Below are positions 22,141 through 33,228 of a DNA stretch of 64,000 bases, piece by piece. The stretch is from Stenogyne calaminthoides (Eukaryota > Streptophyta > Magnoliopsida > Lamiales > Lamiaceae). Every line of letters starts with the position of its first letter. Within the stretch, counting starts at the first letter, position 1. The position numbers and the translations under genes are program-made. The notes under the pieces were generated by a model. It searched no databases, had not been told where the DNA came from, and was given only the letters and a program-made list of their open reading frames with translations. The stretch lies in contig JBBCBC010000022.1 in NCBI GenBank assembly GCA_037126765.1, positions 15,963,758 through 16,027,757 of the forward strand, given 5' to 3'.

Positions 22141-25100
22141 AAGCAACTATCCGGGTACATCGATAGTGGATGCTCAAGGCACATGATTTGAAGCAAACAT
22201 CTCCTCGGCTCTTACATAGAAACGAAAGGCCCGCATGTACTCTTCTATGATGATAACTTTGGCTATACCAAAGGGTTCTAACCTTAGAGAATGACGATGT
22301 ACAAGTAATCGAGTCTCGTATGTCGAAGGTCTAAAGCACAACCTATTATCGGTTTCACAATTCATGACAAACGGATTCAGTGTTGAGTTCTCGACTGATC
22401 AATGCACTATCAAGAATCGAGCCACTCAACAGATTTTGCTAACTGGTTCAAGGAAAGGGACGATCTACACAGTGATTGGAACAGTTGCCCAAAGAAATGC
22501 ATGCCTAATTGTCAAGAGTTCCAAAAGTAGCAGTTGGCTCGCACAAAAAAGAATGAGCCATCTGAACTTTAAAACTCTTAACAAAATAGCAAGGATGTCT
22601 CTAGTAGAAGGACTTCCGAATGAAGTATTTTCAAAGGATCAGACATGTACTGCATGTCAGAAAGGAAAACAGGTCAAAGCTTCATTCAAGGGAATTCCGG
22701 ATCGCATCCAAAGAGAATCTCGCAATGCCTTCATATGGATCTATTCGGACCAGTTACACCAGTCAGTCTCAACGGACGCAAATATACTCTAGTAATCGTG
22801 GATGATTATTCCAAGTTTACCTGGGTTATATTCTTACACAAGAAGAATGAGACGACTACGAAGATACCCGAAATTTAAAACGACACAAAATGAGAAGGGT
22901 GTCAGTGTAGTAAAAATCAGATCAGATAAAGGTACAGAATTTCTGAACTCTTTTATTACTGATTTTTGCTCTAAGTTTGGTATACAGCATGAAACATCAG
23001 CTGCGAGGACGCCTCAACAAAATGGAGTAGCTGAACGGAGGAACAGAACTCTCAAAAAGAAGCCGCCGCCAACAATGTTAGAAGAACATGCGATACCAAG
23101 CCGTTTCGGGCAAGCAATCAACACCGCATGCCATACTCAGAACAGATGTCTTCTGACTAAGGCTCACTACAAAACACCCTATGAACTGTGGAAGGACAGA
23201 AAACCTCGTGTCTCTTACTTCCATGTTTTTTTTAGTGTAAGTGCTTCATACACAACAATGGGAAGAGTCAGGGTTGAAGACTTTTGAGGCCAAGTCGATG
23301 AGGGTATATTTCTAGATATTCCTCATCTAGCAAGGCTTTCGTGGTCTACAATGCATTTAACCCTACTTGTGGAAGAAACACCCCATGTAGTCTTTGATGA
23401 AGCATCTTCTGATCAAGAGAAATCTGCCGCAGAACAAGATGTACCTGATCAACAAGAACCTGATGTTCAGAAAATGGATCAGCTAACGATCAAGGAAAAA
23501 GAATCAGAAACTGTAACGATATACATTCCAGATCTAGCTGATTCACCAGATCATTCAGATCCTAAGGTACGAAAAAAATCATGTCGATGAAGAAGCCGAC
23601 ATAAATGAGATAAGATCAATCCGAACCCATCCGGTTCAGGGGGAACATCTGAAGTTCCCACGAACAGACATCAGCACATGATGAGTCCAACATCAGCTGA
23701 GACTTGTTCTTATCAAGTGGATCATAACTCTGCACCACTCCCAATCGCTAGTAATGAAATTTTATCAGAAACGGACGATGATCTCCAAAACGCAAATCGA
23801 ATGTAGGACTGGATAACCGTCATCCAACCGATCCGATATCGAGACCCATCCGATAAAGTTAAAACTAGATATCGAGTTGGTGAAAGTGCCATGTATTGTT
23901 GTTATCCGCCATGAAGGAACCAACAACAATAGAGGAAGCTCTACAAGACGCTAGCGGGATTCTAGCCATGCGAGAAGAGCCGAACAGGTTAAACCAGTAA
24001 ATCAAGTTTGGGAACCGATAGATGCACCAAGTCATCAAGACGCTATTGGCACGAAGTGGGTATTCAAGAACAAGAGAGATGAGAAAACGCATCACGAAAA
24101 TAAGGCAAGACTTGTTGCTAAGGGGTATTCACAATCGGAAGGAATTGATTATGATGAGACCTTTTGCACCCGCCGCCGCTTAGAAGCCATTCGGGTGTTT
24201 CTGGCGATGCTTCCCACGAGAGGGTTCACTCGTGGTATCGGATGGATTTAAAGAGTGCTTTCTTAAACGGGGTACTAGCAGAGAGGAAGTTTATGTCGAA
24301 CAACCTCCGTGCTTTGAAAAGGGCAACCAAGTGTACCGCTTAAGAAAAAGCTCTCTATGGTTCGAAACAAGCTCCTCGAGCTTGGTATGATACACTCTCT
24401 CGCTTCTTGATCAATAGTGGGTTCACTAAAGGAACAAAGGGACGTAACCTTATTGAGAATAGAAGATGGAAAAGATATTACGATGGTTCAGATCTCACGT
24501 GATTTACATCATCTTCGGATCTCCTAACAAGAGTCTATGTGAAAGATTCAAAGAAACCGATGCAAGGGAAATTCGAGATGTCCATGATGGGTCGATGAAT
24601 TACTTTTCGGGTCTTCAAGTAAAGCAAAGTCGTATGATATTCATCTCGCCAAGCAAAATACACTAGGAATTTATTGGCTAAGTTTGAGTTCAAAATTGTA
24701 AGGAAGCCAAAATTCCTATGATGACCGGATTCAAGATGGATCCAGATGAGGATGGTCGAAAACAAATCGGCGGAATATAGGGCTCTCATTGGATCTCTAC
24801 TATACCTGACTGCCAGCAGACCAGGATATAACCTTCGCAGTAGGTGTATGTGCCAGATTTCAGGCAAATCCAATGATAAGCCACCTAGAAGCAGCTAAGC
24901 GGATTCTTAAGTATCGAAGGGGACGGTAAATCTTGGTTTATTTTACCCATCGATGATAATCTAGAGCTTAGTGGGTATTCTCGATTACGATTATGGAGGT
25001 TGCAAGATTGATGAGAAAAATCCACCTCGAGAAACATGTCGGGTTCTTAGGAAGTAAAAAAGCGATCTCGTGGTTTTCAAAGAAGCGGACATCGATTCGC

Positions 25101-25500
25101 GACATCTACTAAAGGGCGTAATATATGGTCAAGGAAGTCGTTGTTCCCAAATCGCTGCTCGGTCTTAGTCGGCGGTGAGGATTATAACATTGAAGCTAAC
25201 AATGTACCTATTTTCTGTGACAGTAATAGTGCTATTGCAATCACTCAGAATCCCGTTCTACACACAAGATGCAAGCATGTGGATGTCAGACACCATTTTA
25301 TAAGAGATCATGTTGAAAAGAAGAATATCAGAATGGAAAAGATTCATACTGACATACAGAAAGCTGATATTCTAACCAAGCCACTAGCTGAGATCAGATT
25401 CAGAGAATTATGCAATGAGCTAGGACTTCTGGATCTTGGAGAAAATGCACCTAAAATGTTTGACGGAATGATCTCCAGAACCAGCTGGTTAAGAGACTAA
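22141..25500 (+). pseudogene. pol: pol of B1, heavily frameshifted
   Basis: Protease site YIDSGCSRHM with DSG at 22162-22170. GAG-pre-integrase at about 22520-22690 (KRMSHLNFKTLNKIARMSL, CTACQKGKQVKASF). Integrase core at about 22740-23250 (VDDYSKFTWVIF, RSDKGTEFLN, TPQQNGVAERRNRT). RT at about 23880-24890, where the usual YVDD codons cannot be read (24495-24515). RNase H at about 24900-25500, with a clean C-terminus (NVPIFCDSNSAIAITQNPV ... TSWLRD) and stop at 25498. Many indels distinguish it from B2; see the note on CTGA/TCAG errors. Confidence 0.88.
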
Positions 25501-25815
25501 CCAGGTTGAAAGAAATCAGTTGAGTTTGGTATCTCAACTGATCAGAAGATCAGTCAAGGAACTGATGTGAGAAATCGATCAGATCTACAGGATTATCAGG
25601 ATTAAAGGAACTGATCAGATTTAAGGTTTATCAGATTAAAGGAAACGCTCATTTTAAAAAGGAATATCTGATTAAATCAGTTGGGTTATTTTACATCTTT
25701 ATGAGTCGATTAAGCTGATATTCAAACAAGCAAGATTTACAAGTGATATTCACAAGACTAAAGCTTAAAATCGCATAAAGATACAGGAATTTTACACAAC
25801 AATGGAATAATAGAA

Positions 25816-25895
25816 CTTTTCATTGATAAAGACCCGAAGGTCAGGTTACATTACAAGATACAAGTCCAAAGGACCCGGAGGTCAATACATAAGTG
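25816..25895 (-). promoter_or_regulatory. Conserved 3' region of the B1 antisense gene
   Basis: Read on the minus strand: GACCTCCGGGTCC, about 45 bases, GACCTTCGGGTC, then TTATCAATGAAAAG and TATTATTCCATTGTTGTG. B2 has the same series (two GACCTCCGGGTC copies, then TTATCAATAAAAAAC and TTATTCCATTGTTGTG). This looks like a 3' UTR and poly(A) region of an antisense transcript. Confidence 0.5.
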
Positions 25896-26097
25896 ATAAC
25901 CCAAAACCCTAAACCTATAACCCTAAACCCTCATCCTAACCCAAGTGGAGCAGGGAGAGAGAGAGATTTTAAATCTGATGCTCTCATTTTCCCCCACTTA
26001 ACAAGGGTGAGAGAGGCTTTAAAGAAAGAATATATCAAGGCGCTCGCAGAGGCTGAAGATCAAGAAAAATGGAGCGACAGCGGCCTTGATAGGATTT

Positions 26098-26481
26098 TTA
26101 AGCCAGGAGCCCTAAGAAAGAGTCAGTGGGCTCTCCAGCTGTTAAATGGTGCGGTGATATGCGAAGATCAGTTGTTGACTGATCAAGATCGCATATCAGA
26201 CTCACGTTCATTTTCAGACTAAGTCTGTTGATGGTAGTTACGTCATAACGATAGACACACAAGGTGCATACGGTTAGGAGAAGTGTCTTCTCAGTTGCAA
26301 CAGCAGGCCCGCCTCCATGGTGGTAGAGAAGCTTTGCAACAATCGTATGTGAAATCTTTGACGATAACGAAAACAGCAATAAGGGACGCAAAGGGTTGAT
26401 TTGAGAAGCTGAATTCATTGAAAAAGGGGTAAAAATATTTGCCGGAATTTTAACCGGAAATAAGGGTTCACCAGGATACAT
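26098..26481 (-). CDS. Conserved antisense ORF of B1 (between pol and env-like)
   Basis: 127 codons on the strand opposite to B1 transcription. About two thirds of roughly 104 aligned residues match the B2 antisense ORF by eye, including AKLLYHHGGG, LLLTVCTLC and SASQIN. TATAAAT lies about 60 bases upstream (26541-26547). The product is a small protein of unknown function; I recognise no domain, signal peptide or membrane helix. It runs convergent to pol and divergent from the env-like gene. A plus-strand ORF overlapping it (25893-26222) is not kept in B2, so the antisense frame is the better candidate. Expression is not shown. Confidence 0.55.
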   Translation of the reverse strand: MYPGEPLFPVKIPANIFTPFSMNSASQINPLRPLLLFSLSSKISHTIVAKLLYHHGGGPAVATEKTLLLTVCTLCVYRYDVTTINRLSLKMNVSLICDLDQSTTDLRISPHHLTAGEPTDSFLGLLA

Positions 26482-26540
26482 GATTTTACAAAGAAAATAA
26501 GTATGGTGAATGGGTTATGTTGTGTAAAATAATTGGTCCA

Positions 26541-26547
26541 ATTTATA
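26541..26547 (-). promoter_or_regulatory. TATA box of B1 antisense gene
   Basis: CTATAAATTGG on the minus strand, followed by ACACAACATAA and CCATTCACC before the ATG. B2 has CTATAAATTAG, ACACAACATAA and CCATTTCATC in the same order. Confidence 0.55.
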
Positions 26548-27106
26548 GAGGCCAAGCAAGGGTGCAAATGCAAATTCAAGTTTTCAAAACCTTTTAGAGA
26601 AATCTGCACCAAAAGGACAGCGTGTAGGAATCACGCGACTGATAATTGGATAAATTTACTACGGATTGACATATCGAAGATTCGCATTTATAATTACGCA
26701 TGTCAAATCGCGCCAACTTAGGGAATAGAGACTACTATTCTAGACTAAGTTTTGGCGGTAACACTTATTCCAAGAATTGACTTGATCTGAGAAGAATCAG
26801 ATTAGGTCAATCAAAATCTGATACATTCAAAGCTGATCAGATGAGGAAGATCAGCTGAGCTTAAAACCACAAAAATCAGATGCATCAGTCTATGGGAAAA
26901 ACAGAAATATCAGTTGAAGGGGGAACTTCAACTAATAAAGGAGGATCAGAAGGAAATCAGACGTATTCAAGGAAGATCAGTTGAGCTCGAAACCTCAACA
27001 AATCAGATGCAAGTGAAGAAGATCAGTTAAAAGGATCAGTTGGGAAATTTTAAGGCTTAGGCAGAATACTAAGATCAACAAGTGAAATCAACATGGACAA
27101 GTAGTA

Positions 27107-27130
27107 TTGACTGATTACAATATCAGTCAA
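27107..27130 (+). promoter_or_regulatory. Conserved stem-loop upstream of env-like gene (B1)
   Basis: TTGACTGAT, loop TACAAT, ATCAGTCAA. It pairs perfectly over 9 bp although three of the positions differ from B2 or E1. CAGATACG follows a few bases later in all three copies. It lies 578 bases before the env-like ATG. Confidence 0.6.
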
Positions 27131-27413
27131 CCAGATACGCTTTTCTTTTCTCTTGTTCTTTACTTATTTATCGGATCTTATCGGATATTGTTTACCTTAC
27201 TGTACCCATTATCCGTGTGACGTATTCTCTGCAAATCATTTAATGCGGACGTGGGGTACATGTATTAACTGCTATTAAACGTGCATTTAAAATCCAAAAG
27301 TTTTTCGTACGTGCCTTTCCTGACCCTACGATCAAAAACGCTTAATCTGGAGCGTTTAATCTTTTCAAACGGTTGATCTTCAAAATCGTGTCTTCTTCTT
27401 CCCTCCTCGTCTT

Positions 27414-27420
27414 TATAAAG
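27414..27420 (+). promoter_or_regulatory. Possible TATA box of B1 env-like gene
   Basis: CTTTATAAAG in the leader, about 140 bases before the putative donor splice site. Upstream, TTTAATGCGGACGTGG (about 27239-27254) is shared with B2 (one base different) and with E1. Confidence 0.4.
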
Positions 27421-27552
27421 TTCATCAAAAACAGACCAGAGTTTTCCATTTCACAAACTTGCGATCTATTCTCTGAAAACTCCAGATTACTCCTCTCAGA
27501 TTCAAAGTGTTTTCCTAAGCTTCAAAATCATCTTTTCGAAAAACAGAATCTG

Positions 27553-27700
27553 GTAATATATGTTTATTTGATGCTTCTTTGTAAATCCATTGATCTTAAA
27601 TGTTTCTACTGTGTTATGCTTTATTGCTTCTTAGTTTCCGCCTGTGTGATATTCTTTGTATTAATGCACAACTCTCTAACCAAATCTATCTTATCTGTAG
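27553..27700 (+). other. Putative leader intron of B1 env-like gene
   Basis: GAATCTG/GTAATATATG at the 5' side and TTATCTGTAG/ATTGTG at the 3' side, 148 bases, ending seven bases before the ATG. The inside is T-rich, as in plant introns. E1 and B2 have matching donor sites. Confidence 0.45.
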
Positions 27701-27707
27701 ATTGTGA

Positions 27708-30706
27708 ATGATCACTTACGGTATGGGCAAAATTATGTGCAACTATGCGGAACTGACAAAAAGGATCGTGGATGATAAGTTTGTACAGTTCAATATCACT
27801 CGGGATCCGGAATCCATGGAGGTCGAGCAAATTCTTAGAAAAGCAGGCCTTGAAAAATTTTATATTTTTCAATTTTCAATCCAAAGATGCAAAGATGAAG
27901 CTCTAGAATTCCTAAGGAATTTAAGAGTAGATACGGATGCTCCAGGAGAAGAACTACTTTCGATAGTCACAGGCGAAGAAATCAGACTGACGAATGCGGA
28001 CATAACCCGTCTGTTTAGCCTTCCCAAAGGACGGATCTCGCTTTGCCCATTCTGAGGAGACCAAGACGAAATGATCGTAAAAGAGCTCTTGAGAGAGGCC
28101 GACAAACATCATACTTGTGTTTTGTCGGGCCAATGCTCAAGAGAAAATACCGATTGTTGTTTGACATATTGTCAAAAACTAATAATGGGTATTGCATTCA
28201 GCCCAGATGCTATTACATCAGTCAAACTGTATAGAGATGGCTACAATAATTGATGAAGCGAAGAACATTAATTGGCACGGGTTCTGAAGGCCATTCTGCT
28301 CCAGGAACATGACAAATTTGGAGTAGATGAGTGGAGGCAGGTATGTCTGACAAAGAAGATCAGCAATCTCAACAAGGTTGCAGTTATCCTCCAAGATAAA
28401 TTGCCAAAGGCCAAATGGGAACAGAATGGACTGAAGTCCTATAAAGGCTTTCACAAATACTTCTATTTTTTGGGCCACCGGACGATGATATGCAATCGAC
28501 TTCCAAAATCCAAGAAAGGAAAAGGAAGAAGGCAACTTCTTCGCACCAGATGCGGGCGACCACCAAACCGGTGAAGGGACCCCTGAAGGCCCACCAGATG
28601 CCCCCAAGAAGAAGAAAAAAAAATTGGTAAAGGCCCAGGAGAAGAGGTCAAGAAGGGCGACAAGCTCCCATGACTCGATGTTAGAAGATGAGTCGATGAA
28701 GAAGGAGCGCCGAACGCTTCACAGTGCACCACAAAAATCAAAGTGAAGCATCGACAGCAGGCCGCTTGCCGAGAGCTCGCCAGATCACTGAGGAAGAAGC
28801 ACAAGCCGATCAATCTCCTTCTCCTCAAGCTCCAACCGCCCCACCGCCTGTAATAACGGCCGAAAGCATGTCTCTCCTATCCTCCACCTGCCGCGAACTC
28901 GAAATCGCATCATCACAACCGTAAAGCTTACTTGTAGGAAACAGAAGCACTGCTTCCACAACGCTAACCTCTCAGGTCGAACCAATCACCAACTTCCGCC
29001 AACTCAAGCACAACTGTAACCTTCTATACCTCATCAAATTGAATCGACCGACAATCCTCGAGTCCGATCAACAAAGATCATAACGGGGAAATTGATCAGA
29101 ATGCGAATCGAAAGAGAGATTGATGAGCTGTATCCGGAACTGGTCGCCCAACCTGCCATAAGAGAGGAAGTTTTGGAGATCCTCACCTGGAGAGATCTTC
29201 GATTAAAAAGCTTCTCAGACTTCATAATAATTATAGAACAGATGGGCGGTGCAGATGAGTTTGCAGACTTCGATTTCGACATGAGGAAATCTGCAAAAGT
29301 GGGATCACCAGCTGAGCTGATAACTGCAAAATCTGTTAAAGCTCTGATCCACAGGAAGCTAGGGTTGCCGGAAACAGATTTAACCGAGATCACGACAAAA
29401 CTCCCGGCAGATGCCACCATGAAGGATGCAGGAGCTGCCGATGATAGTGGAACTGGTGCTGCAGTTCATGACCAACCACTGGAGGCACAAACAACTGAAC
29501 CAGATCAAGTGACAACTAACGTTCCAACATCACACGTCACTACTGATCAACTTCAGGAGATCAGATCTTGTCTCAAAGATCTCCTGAGAGAAGAAGTTGA
29601 GGGACTAATAGCTGATCAAAGGCGAATTGCCATCAACGAAATAAAAGATCAAAGGGAAACAGCCATTTCCCACATTGGGGCAATCAAAGATCAGTTCTCC
29701 CAAATCAGGTCCCATCAAGTCGGCCGAATCGATAAAAAATTGTTGATGCCAAACTGACTCAAGTGGATAAACAACAAGTTTCTTTTCTGATGCTCACTGA
29801 CACGCTACAACTGACAGAAGAGAAACTTGACAAGCTGATCACAACACTCTCTACTGCTATGGAATCTGTCAAGACGGAGCTGATATCAACAATTCACAAT
29901 CTAACTGCTCAACCTCAAGGCATATCTGTTGCAGATCTCAACAAGACGATCGCAGTCAACTTTGGTTCTCTGACCTCCCACCTCACTACTCTTTTTGATC
30001 AAACCAAAAAGGGGGAAGGACAGAGTGAGAAACCAACTGATGAAGGGACATCACAAACTCGGAGAAGAACAACCACCCGATATATCTGATGGCGGACAAA
30101 ATCTTGGGCTGAAAAAGATGTCCAGAGAGCAGATAGCAGAAGAAGCCCGAAAATGCCAAGAAGAAAGAAGGGCGTAAAAAAAAAAATGAGGCAGAAAATC
30201 TGAAGAAGAAATTCAATTTGAGAGTGAAGAAAGGAAGGGCTGGAAAATCCGTACCAGAACCTAAGCTGCCAGCAAGAGTTGATGAGATCATCCCAAAAAC
30301 AGCTGCGCATGCTAAGAAATTTGAGGAATGGAACAAGATCAGAAGTGAATGGCTTCTGGATGCCTTTGTTCTTAATCTTGTCCCACAAGAAGAATCTCCT
30401 GATGAAGAATTCCTCAACTGGTTAGAGAATAAATACCCGGATTTTCTGAAGTATCTGGAGAATGAGGCCAAGCTGATCAATGTAAAAATAACTCGCCAAG
30501 AGTATGATCATCTGGTGTACTCGAAGAAGGCAGATGGCTCATTCGACAGACTGGCATTTCAAAGATTCTACTTTGACATCCCGAAAGCGAGCATGAAATA
30601 ATCGATCCTCGAAGAAACCGATGATGTCAAATGGAAACTTTATCAAGTTTTCAACGTTCCTCAAGATCAAAGAGAGATGCCAGAAGGATACAAGCCCAAA
30701 GAGTGA
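27708..30706 (+). pseudogene. env-like ORF of B1, frameshifted
   Basis: Begins MITYGMGKIMCNYAELTKR, homologous to the B2 and E1 starts. N-terminal domain at 27708-28055 (LRKAGLEKFYIFQFS...DEALEFLRNLR). The next block has VAVILQDKLPKAKWEQNGLK (28272-28460). A helical domain (29092-29757) includes EIDELYPELVAQPAIREEVL and ALIHRKLGL. A further helical block at 29763-30089 ends LTTLFDQTKKGEG, encoded over the internal polypurine tract. The basic and C-terminal part (30218-30706) has EEFLNWLENKYPDFLKYLE and ends MPEGYKPKE. About seven frame changes. No membrane segment is visible. Function unknown. Confidence 0.72.
30006..30019 (+). promoter_or_regulatory. Internal polypurine tract within env-like ORF (B1)
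   Basis: AAAAAGGGGGAAGG, about 900 bases before the 3' LTR. By contrast the expected tract next to the LTR (30905-30915) has lost its G run and reads CATCAAAAAAATTG. Confidence 0.6.
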
Positions 30707-30915
30707 AGAATCAGAAGACTACTCGGGATCAGCTGCGCTTATTTTCAAACTTTTCTGATGTAACATGTAATCATCATTCTTTAATGAGAAAAGTTTATTT
30801 TTTTCTGATCCTAAGACAAAGTCTCATTGTCTTCTGATTACATGCTCTTAACTGTTCTATTTCTTATCAACTGTTTTGGTTTCTCTAAGTGTTTTGGTTT
30901 CATCAAAAAAATTGT

Positions 30916-32467
30916 TGTTGGGAAATTTATAGTTTTGATGAAAGTTCCAACAACACATGTAATAGGACCAATGGACACGTTAATTTATCGATGTTTATAT
31001 TACTCAGATAGGAGACCCGGTTGATAATTCTTCAGATAGAACAACCGATGTAATAGATAGGTCACATATTGAGGGGGAACTCAATATGTATAGGTCAGAT
31101 CTGAAGACTCAAAGAACAAGCTGATATCCGACACGGCCAGAACGCTAGAAAAGAACAGAAGATCAGATCGATCCGATCCAAAATATCTCACCAAGTCATG
31201 AAGCTCAAACTCAGATACTCAAAGATCGGACGAAAGACCTACATCACCGGGTCGCTGGTTGAAGCTAAGTCAACCGCATCGAAGACTCTATCGAAGATCG
31301 ACCGGGATTCGATCGATCAGTCACCACCAGTGAAATATGATGTTTCACCCGATCATACGCCTATGATCCGAACAAGAAGAATGTCAAGCTTTAGTTGGAA
31401 GAACAAAGACCTTTGAAAAGTAAGTCCGCTATCCAATAAGAACAAGACACGATGATCGGAGCCGGCAATTCGGATTTGATTTTGCCTCTGAATTGGGGCT
31501 AAAGTACAAATTCACGCTTTCGGCCATGCAGTTCCTGAAGCTAGTCACATCAAGCCTGCAAGTCTACCAAATATAGCCTGAAGTTCAAATTGCTCTCCAA
31601 CGGCTCTTTGATTTCAAGGTCTATATATATGGGATTACACTTTAGAGTGAGATACGAAAATAACGAACCTAAAAACGCTGAACAATCAAGAAGCTCAAGC
31701 TAATTTGATTTCCGCACAAGAACACGATCAAGAAGAATATTTTTATTAAGTGTTCATCCCATAAGTTCTTAGCATAGAAATCTTTTCATCTAGCTGATTA
31801 GGCTACTTATACGCAAGAAAATATTTCATAGTTGGAACCTCAACAATCTTACCCAAACCCCCAAGTTAGGTTAAGTTGTTTAGCAAGATTTCAGACTAGG
31901 GTTTCTAGTTCTGATTTCTGGGATCGGTTGAGTGTGAACTCTTTAAACATCTAGTTGGTGTACTGTGTTGGACTTACACATAAAACAAAGTCCAGTTGGT
32001 TAAGTCGGTGCCCCTTTTGATAGGGAAGAGTGGACGTAGGACTGGTTTGTCCGAACCACTATAAATCTTGTGTGCCACTACTGCTTTGATTAACTGTTCA
32101 CATAATCGCACACAACCTTTAAAGCGCTTACATATTCCAAGTTGAGATCAGCTAGCACCAAGCTTCTGATCTGATCATACTTGACACTTCTGTCAACTGA
32201 TTAAAAGATTAATCTTGGAATCTGATTTATCAAAACTGGTTTTTCACACGGGTAAAACTTAAGCTTCCGCACACATCAGTTAAACTGATAGTTACCGAAC
32301 TGATCTGCTTCAGGCGATCAGTAAGTTGGTTATCAGCCCAAACTGATTCACTCGCACTCTGATCAGGCTAACTGCCCTCACACCTGATCTGCACGAAAAG
32401 TTTTCAGAAGTCTATTCACCCCTCCCCTCTAGACTTCTGCCCTCACTAAACCCGTTCGGGACCTACA
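30916..32467 (+). repeat. B1 3' LTR
   Basis: TGTTGGGAAATTTATAG to TTCGGGACCTACA, 1,552 bp, followed by CAAAC. The same length as the 5' LTR to within one base, although 31100-31500 differs at many CTG/CAG sites. Confidence 0.93.
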
Positions 32468-32472
32468 CAAAC

Positions 32473-33223
32473 GATGCTACAGAGCTAAGAAGATATGGGT
32501 TCCAGCAGTTCCCAACCAAGGTCGTGTGCCAGATGATGCGAGTTGTAAAATATGGCCTGATCGTAGCACGACTAAGGCAGTCAACACAAGGCACGTTGAA
32601 AGGAATTGTGCTCCCGATCCTATTTACTCAAGCATTCCCACCATAGAACACAGAGCAAGAAATACACGCATATATTCAAGAGTGTTCTACCCTAGATCTA
32701 AGTACAAATGTACTATCCTAAGCTTAGAGAGAGTTTCTCATCCTTAGAATTGAGGCTAAACAAATGTAAGGGAAAATCTAAACCTAGTTGGAAACAAACA
32801 AACCTCTACCCAAATCAGTTTGAGTTAGGTTAAGTTTGTCACCGCAAGATTTCAGACTAGGGATTCTAGTTTCTGATTTCTGGGTTCGGTTGAGTGTGAA
32901 CTCGGTAAACATCTGTTGGGTGTTGGACTAACACATAAAACTAAGTCAAGTAGGTTAAGTTGGTTAAGTTGGTGCTCCGAAAGGGAAGAGTGGATATAGG
33001 GCGGGTTTCGTCCGAACCACTATAAAATCTTGTGTGTTCTTTACAGCTTTATGTTTATACTTGTCATATGCATTCGATTACAAGCAAAACAACCACACAT
33101 CGTTCTTAAAAGAAAAAAATTTGGAATCACTCTGCCCTCACCCCTGTTTTATATGCATCACACGACATGTTAGCTTCCGCAAGCGCAAAATGGGTTTTTC
33201 TCCACTTAAAATCGGGACCAACA
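32473..33223 (+). repeat. A2: 3' LTR of A12, second part
   Basis: Starts GATGCTACAGAGC right after the second CAAAC and continues the A LTR to ATCGGGACCAACA. Together with 17025-17905 it gives about 1.63 kb. Confidence 0.9.
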
Positions 33224-33228
33224 ATAAG

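Larger units (their letters stand above)
17906..32467 (+). mobile_element. Sirevirus B1, full-length structure, 14.6 kb
   Basis: 5' LTR, PBS, gag, pol, antisense gene, stem-loop, env-like gene, 3' LTR, flanked by CAAAC. LTRs are 1,553 and 1,552 bp. The reading frames are badly broken between about 20300 and 25140, and much of the damage is at CTGA/TCAG motifs. The element may be more intact than the sequence suggests. Confidence 0.93.
15079..33223 (+). mobile_element. LTR-only element A12 (1.7-kb LTRs, 235-bp interior), carrying nested B1
   Basis: Two nearly identical LTRs (15079-16789; 17025-17905 plus 32473-33223) enclose just a PBS, spacer and polypurine tract. It has no coding capacity, so mobility would require proteins supplied in trans. 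The second LTR is split by B1. The right end CCAACA is followed by ATAAG, a copy of the bases at 14710-14714 that precede fragment F rather than A12 itself. Confidence 0.85.

Noticed and set aside
25902..25935. Telomere-like CCCTAAAC repeats
   Set aside because: Only about three degenerate units within the 3' part of the antisense module; not a telomeric tract.
25893..26222. Plus-strand ORF opposite the B1 antisense gene
   Set aside because: The equivalent strand of B2 has no matching ORF, while the antisense frame is conserved.
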